From Calditerrivibrio sp. (GTDB lineage: Bacteria; Chrysiogenota; Deferribacteres; Deferribacterales; Calditerrivibrionaceae), in contig JAIWOA010000012.1 of NCBI GenBank assembly GCA_020217115.1, positions 1-10,000 on the forward strand: DNA of 10,000 nucleotides. The letters run 5' to 3'. This document shows positions 9,000 to 10,000 of the stretch, piece after piece; position 1 is the stretch's first letter, and each line of letters starts with the position of its first letter. The translations under genes were made by a program, and so were the position numbers. The notes under the pieces were generated by a model that was not told where the DNA came from, made no database searches, and saw nothing but the letters and a program-made list of their open reading frames with translations.

Positions 9000-9033
9000 A
9001 AAAAAAAGCCTCCCAGCAACGCTGGAAGGCTTT
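9000..9033 (-). terminator. Leader terminator (attenuator) upstream of pyrR
   Basis: Read on the minus strand, AAAGCCTTCCAGC pairs with GCTGGGAGGCTTT around the loop GTT. This is a 13-bp stem with one T-G wobble, running directly into eight T residues ending at 9000. It ends only three bases before the pyrR Shine-Dalgarno (8991-8997) and lies downstream of the pyrR promoter, so it must be bypassed for the operon to be expressed. On the plus strand it lacks a good U-tract. Confidence 0.9.
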
Positions 9034-9066
9034 CTATCTGTATATTAAAGTATAATTTTTTAACAT
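9034..9066 (-). CDS. Putative leader peptide of the pyrR attenuator (10 codons)
   Basis: On the minus strand an ATG at 9066-9064 opens a 10-codon frame, MLKNYTLIYR, ending with TAG at 9036-9034. GGAG (complement of 9074-9077) lies 7 bases before the ATG, an ideal Shine-Dalgarno spacing. The first base of the terminator stem (9033) follows the stop codon directly, so a ribosome at the stop would cover the 5' arm. There is no run of one amino acid that would make it an amino-acid-type leader; a pyrimidine-sensitive, transcription-translation coupled mechanism as in enterobacterial pyrBI is the nearest precedent. Caution: the predicted transcript start falls at or in the GGAG, so the 5' end would be very short. 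A chance ORF remains possible. Confidence 0.5.
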   Translation of the reverse strand: MLKNYTLIYR

Positions 9067-9083
9067 TTTTTATCTCCGCTTAA

Positions 9084-9112
9084 ATAGTAATATCTATTTT
9101 TCTTTATGTCAA
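9084..9112 (-). promoter_or_regulatory. Sigma70-type promoter of pyrR-pyrB-pyrC
   Basis: On the minus strand: TTGACA (complement of 9107-9112, perfect -35), a 17-base spacer, then TACTAT (complement of 9084-9089, 4 of 6 to the -10 consensus). Transcription would start near 9075-9079, giving a leader of about 90-95 bases before the pyrR ATG. Confidence 0.75.
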
Positions 9113-9134
9113 TAAAATTCTTGATAATTTTATT
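9111..9134. repeat. 9-bp inverted repeat between the divergent promoters (candidate operator)
   Basis: AATAAAATT (9111-9119) and AATTTTATT (9126-9134) are perfect inverted copies separated by 6 bases. The element overlaps the edge of the pyrR -35 box and contains the -35 box of the divergent lipoprotein promoter. The arms are nearly pure A/T in an A/T-rich gap, so chance is a real alternative; no known operator consensus is recognised. Confidence 0.35.
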
Positions 9135-9149
9135 TATGTGGTTTAAAAT
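9121..9149 (+). promoter_or_regulatory. Sigma70-type promoter of the lipoprotein-acetyltransferase unit
   Basis: TTGATA (9121-9126, 5 of 6), a 17-base spacer, then TAAAAT (9144-9149, 5 of 6). A start near 9156 leaves a leader of about 20 bases carrying the Shine-Dalgarno AAGGAGG (9162-9168), nine bases before the ATG at 9178. Confidence 0.7.
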
Positions 9150-9177
9150 ACAAAGTTAGATAAGGAGGAATATTAAT

Positions 9178-9576
9178 ATGAAAAAAATTGCAAATTTTCT
9201 CTTACTGCTATCTCTGTTGACGTTCTTATTTTATGGTTGCGTTCCATTGGTCCCTATAGTTGCAGTTACAGCTGCTGGTGGTACGTATAGTGTAACTGCT
9301 GATTCAATTACAGACTCAATAGATAAGCCAAGGGAGATATTGATTGAGCAATTTATCAAAGTTATCAAGAAGGATGGCGCACTTATCATAAGTTCAAGTA
9401 TTGCTGAAGGGAGTGTAAGTGCGGAAAAGGGGAATTATAAGATCTATTTTAATACTAAAGAGGTGAATGAAAAGATTACCAAATTCACAATAAGGGCAAG
9501 GAAAGGTTATAATACGATCCCTGATAAAGAAGAGGCTATTAGAATATATAATTTGTTTAAAAAGGAGCTACAGTGA
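9178..9576 (+). CDS. Small predicted lipoprotein, DUF3568-like
   Basis: 132 residues. The N-terminus has KK at 2-3, a hydrophobic stretch about 6-20 and then G20-C21, as in a lipoprotein signal peptide cleaved before C21. The lipobox is imperfect (FYGC, with F at -3 and Y at -2). The mature part is about 112 residues: a short hydrophobic, small-residue segment VAVTAAGGTYSV (28-39), then an alternating alpha/beta pattern ending in TKFTIRARKGYNTIPDKEEA and a terminal helix. That ending resembles the DUF3568 family of small envelope proteins, whose members show an IRxG..GD pattern followed by a helix; this is recognition by eye, not a search. Function unknown. The start is fixed by a consensus Shine-Dalgarno. 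Its stop overlaps the next start (GTGA), so the two are probably co-translated, though a functional link to the acetyltransferase is not evident. Confidence 0.8.
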   Translation: MKKIANFLLLLSLLTFLFYGCVPLVPIVAVTAAGGTYSVTADSITDSIDKPREILIEQFIKVIKKDGALIISSSIAEGSVSAEKGNYKIYFNTKEVNEKITKFTIRARKGYNTIPDKEEAIRIYNLFKKELQ

Positions 9577-10000
9577 TCCGTCATGCATCAATCAGGGATT
9601 CAAGGGATATACAACACCTTGTAAATATTTTTGCTGATAAAGGTGAGATGCTTCATTTAAGTTTGCAACAGATCTATGAAAGGATCTTTGAATTTGTAGT
9701 ATTTGAGCATGATGGAAAGATCATTGGGTGCTGCTCATTACATCCAACACAAGAAAATCTTGCTGAGATCAGGTCTCTTGCAGTTGAATCATCATCACAT
9801 GCAAAGGGTATAGGTAGACAGCTTGTACAGTACTGTTTGGATTGGGCTAAAAATATGGGATTCAAACAGGTTTTTGCTTTAACATATAAGCCTATTTTTT
9901 TTGGTAAAATTGGTTTTAAGGAGATAAAAAAGGAAAGTTTTCCAAGAAAAATATGGTCTGATTGTTTGAACTGCCCCAAATTTCCAGATTGTGATGAAAT
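9573..10000 (+). CDS. GNAT acetyltransferase, short ArgA-type (probable N-acetylglutamate synthase), C-terminus cut by window edge
   Basis: 142 residues are visible. GTG start at 9573, with AAAGGAG (9561-9567) five bases before it and a 4-base overlap (GTGA) with the lipoprotein stop; this start gives the family-typical opening MIRHASIRDSRDI. The GNAT fold shows GKIIGCCSLHP (48-58), LAEIRSLAVE (63-72), the acetyl-CoA loop with AKGIGRQL (77-84) and the C-terminal LTYKPIFFGKIGF (103-115). The ending FPRKIWSDCLNCPKFPDCDE (123-142) with three cysteines is typical of the stand-alone ArgA-like acetyltransferases, usually about 150 residues, annotated as N-acetylglutamate synthases: acetyl-CoA plus glutamate to N-acetylglutamate, the first step of arginine synthesis. 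There is no amino-acid-kinase domain, unlike E. coli ArgA. Only about 5-15 residues should be missing. Substrate assignment is by family resemblance. Confidence 0.85.
   Translation, partial: MIRHASIRDSRDIQHLVNIFADKGEMLHLSLQQIYERIFEFVVFEHDGKIIGCCSLHPTQENLAEIRSLAVESSSHAKGIGRQLVQYCLDWAKNMGFKQVFALTYKPIFFGKIGFKEIKKESFPRKIWSDCLNCPKFPDCDE

Noticed and set aside
9000..9033. Reading the pyrR-leader hairpin as a plus-strand terminator
   Set aside because: On plus it follows no gene and has a poor U-tract (TTTCTATCTG), while on minus it has eight T residues and lies in the pyrR leader.
9674..9979. 101-codon open frame on the minus strand at the right end
   Set aside because: It is antisense to the acetyltransferase, whose reading frame matches its family along the whole length; no start signals are seen.
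1..10000. CRISPR array, transposase, phage genes, tRNA or rRNA
   Set aside because: No direct-repeat array, transposon ends, integrase-like product or RNA-gene signature was seen; nearly the whole window is explained by seven ordinary-sized genes with short gaps.

Overview
The window is a dense, A+T-rich stretch of bacterial chromosome (roughly two thirds A+T by eye). It carries no mobile elements, rRNA, tRNA or CRISPR. A large single-chain pyruvate:ferredoxin oxidoreductase points to an anaerobic or facultatively anaerobic bacterium. The protein styles (PyrR/PyrB/PyrC, a short ArgA-type acetyltransferase, a multi-domain hybrid kinase with a cysteine-bearing PAS domain) would fit a lineage such as the Deferribacterota (Calditerrivibrio/Deferribacter-like). 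That placement is inferred from overall character and was not tested by any search.

Layout, left to right. Positions 1-3285 (+) hold pyruvate:ferredoxin oxidoreductase, cut at its N-terminus by the window edge and closed by a GC-rich hairpin terminator. Positions 3334-6204 (+) hold a membrane hybrid histidine kinase with a periplasmic solute-binding sensor domain, two PAS domains, a kinase core and a C-terminal receiver. It converges on the pyr operon, and the 33-base gap between them holds a hairpin that can serve both strands. Positions 8984 down to 6238 (-) hold a tight three-gene pyrimidine operon, pyrR-pyrB-pyrC, with gaps of 2 and 0 bases. Diverging from it on + are a small predicted lipoprotein (9178-9576) and an ArgA-type GNAT acetyltransferase (9573 to the right edge, missing its last residues); they overlap by 4 bases and look co-transcribed.

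The most interesting stretch is the 193-base intergenic region 8985-9177. It has back-to-back sigma70-type promoters for the two divergent units, with -35 boxes 8 bases apart and a 9-bp inverted repeat across them. The pyrR leader then contains a well-spaced Shine-Dalgarno, a 10-codon leader ORF (MLKNYTLIYR, stop UAG) and, from the very next base, a 13-bp terminator stem with eight U residues, all before the pyrR ribosome-binding site. This is the architecture of a leader-peptide transcription attenuator in front of an operon that also encodes PyrR, the usual RNA-binding pyrimidine attenuator protein.

Functionally, PyrR would sense UMP/UTP and regulate its own operon. PyrB and PyrC carry out the committed step and the ring-closing step of de novo UMP synthesis. 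The divergent acetyltransferase probably makes N-acetylglutamate for arginine synthesis, the other pathway that consumes carbamoyl phosphate. Every gap between genes is under 200 bases, so there is no long gene-free stretch.
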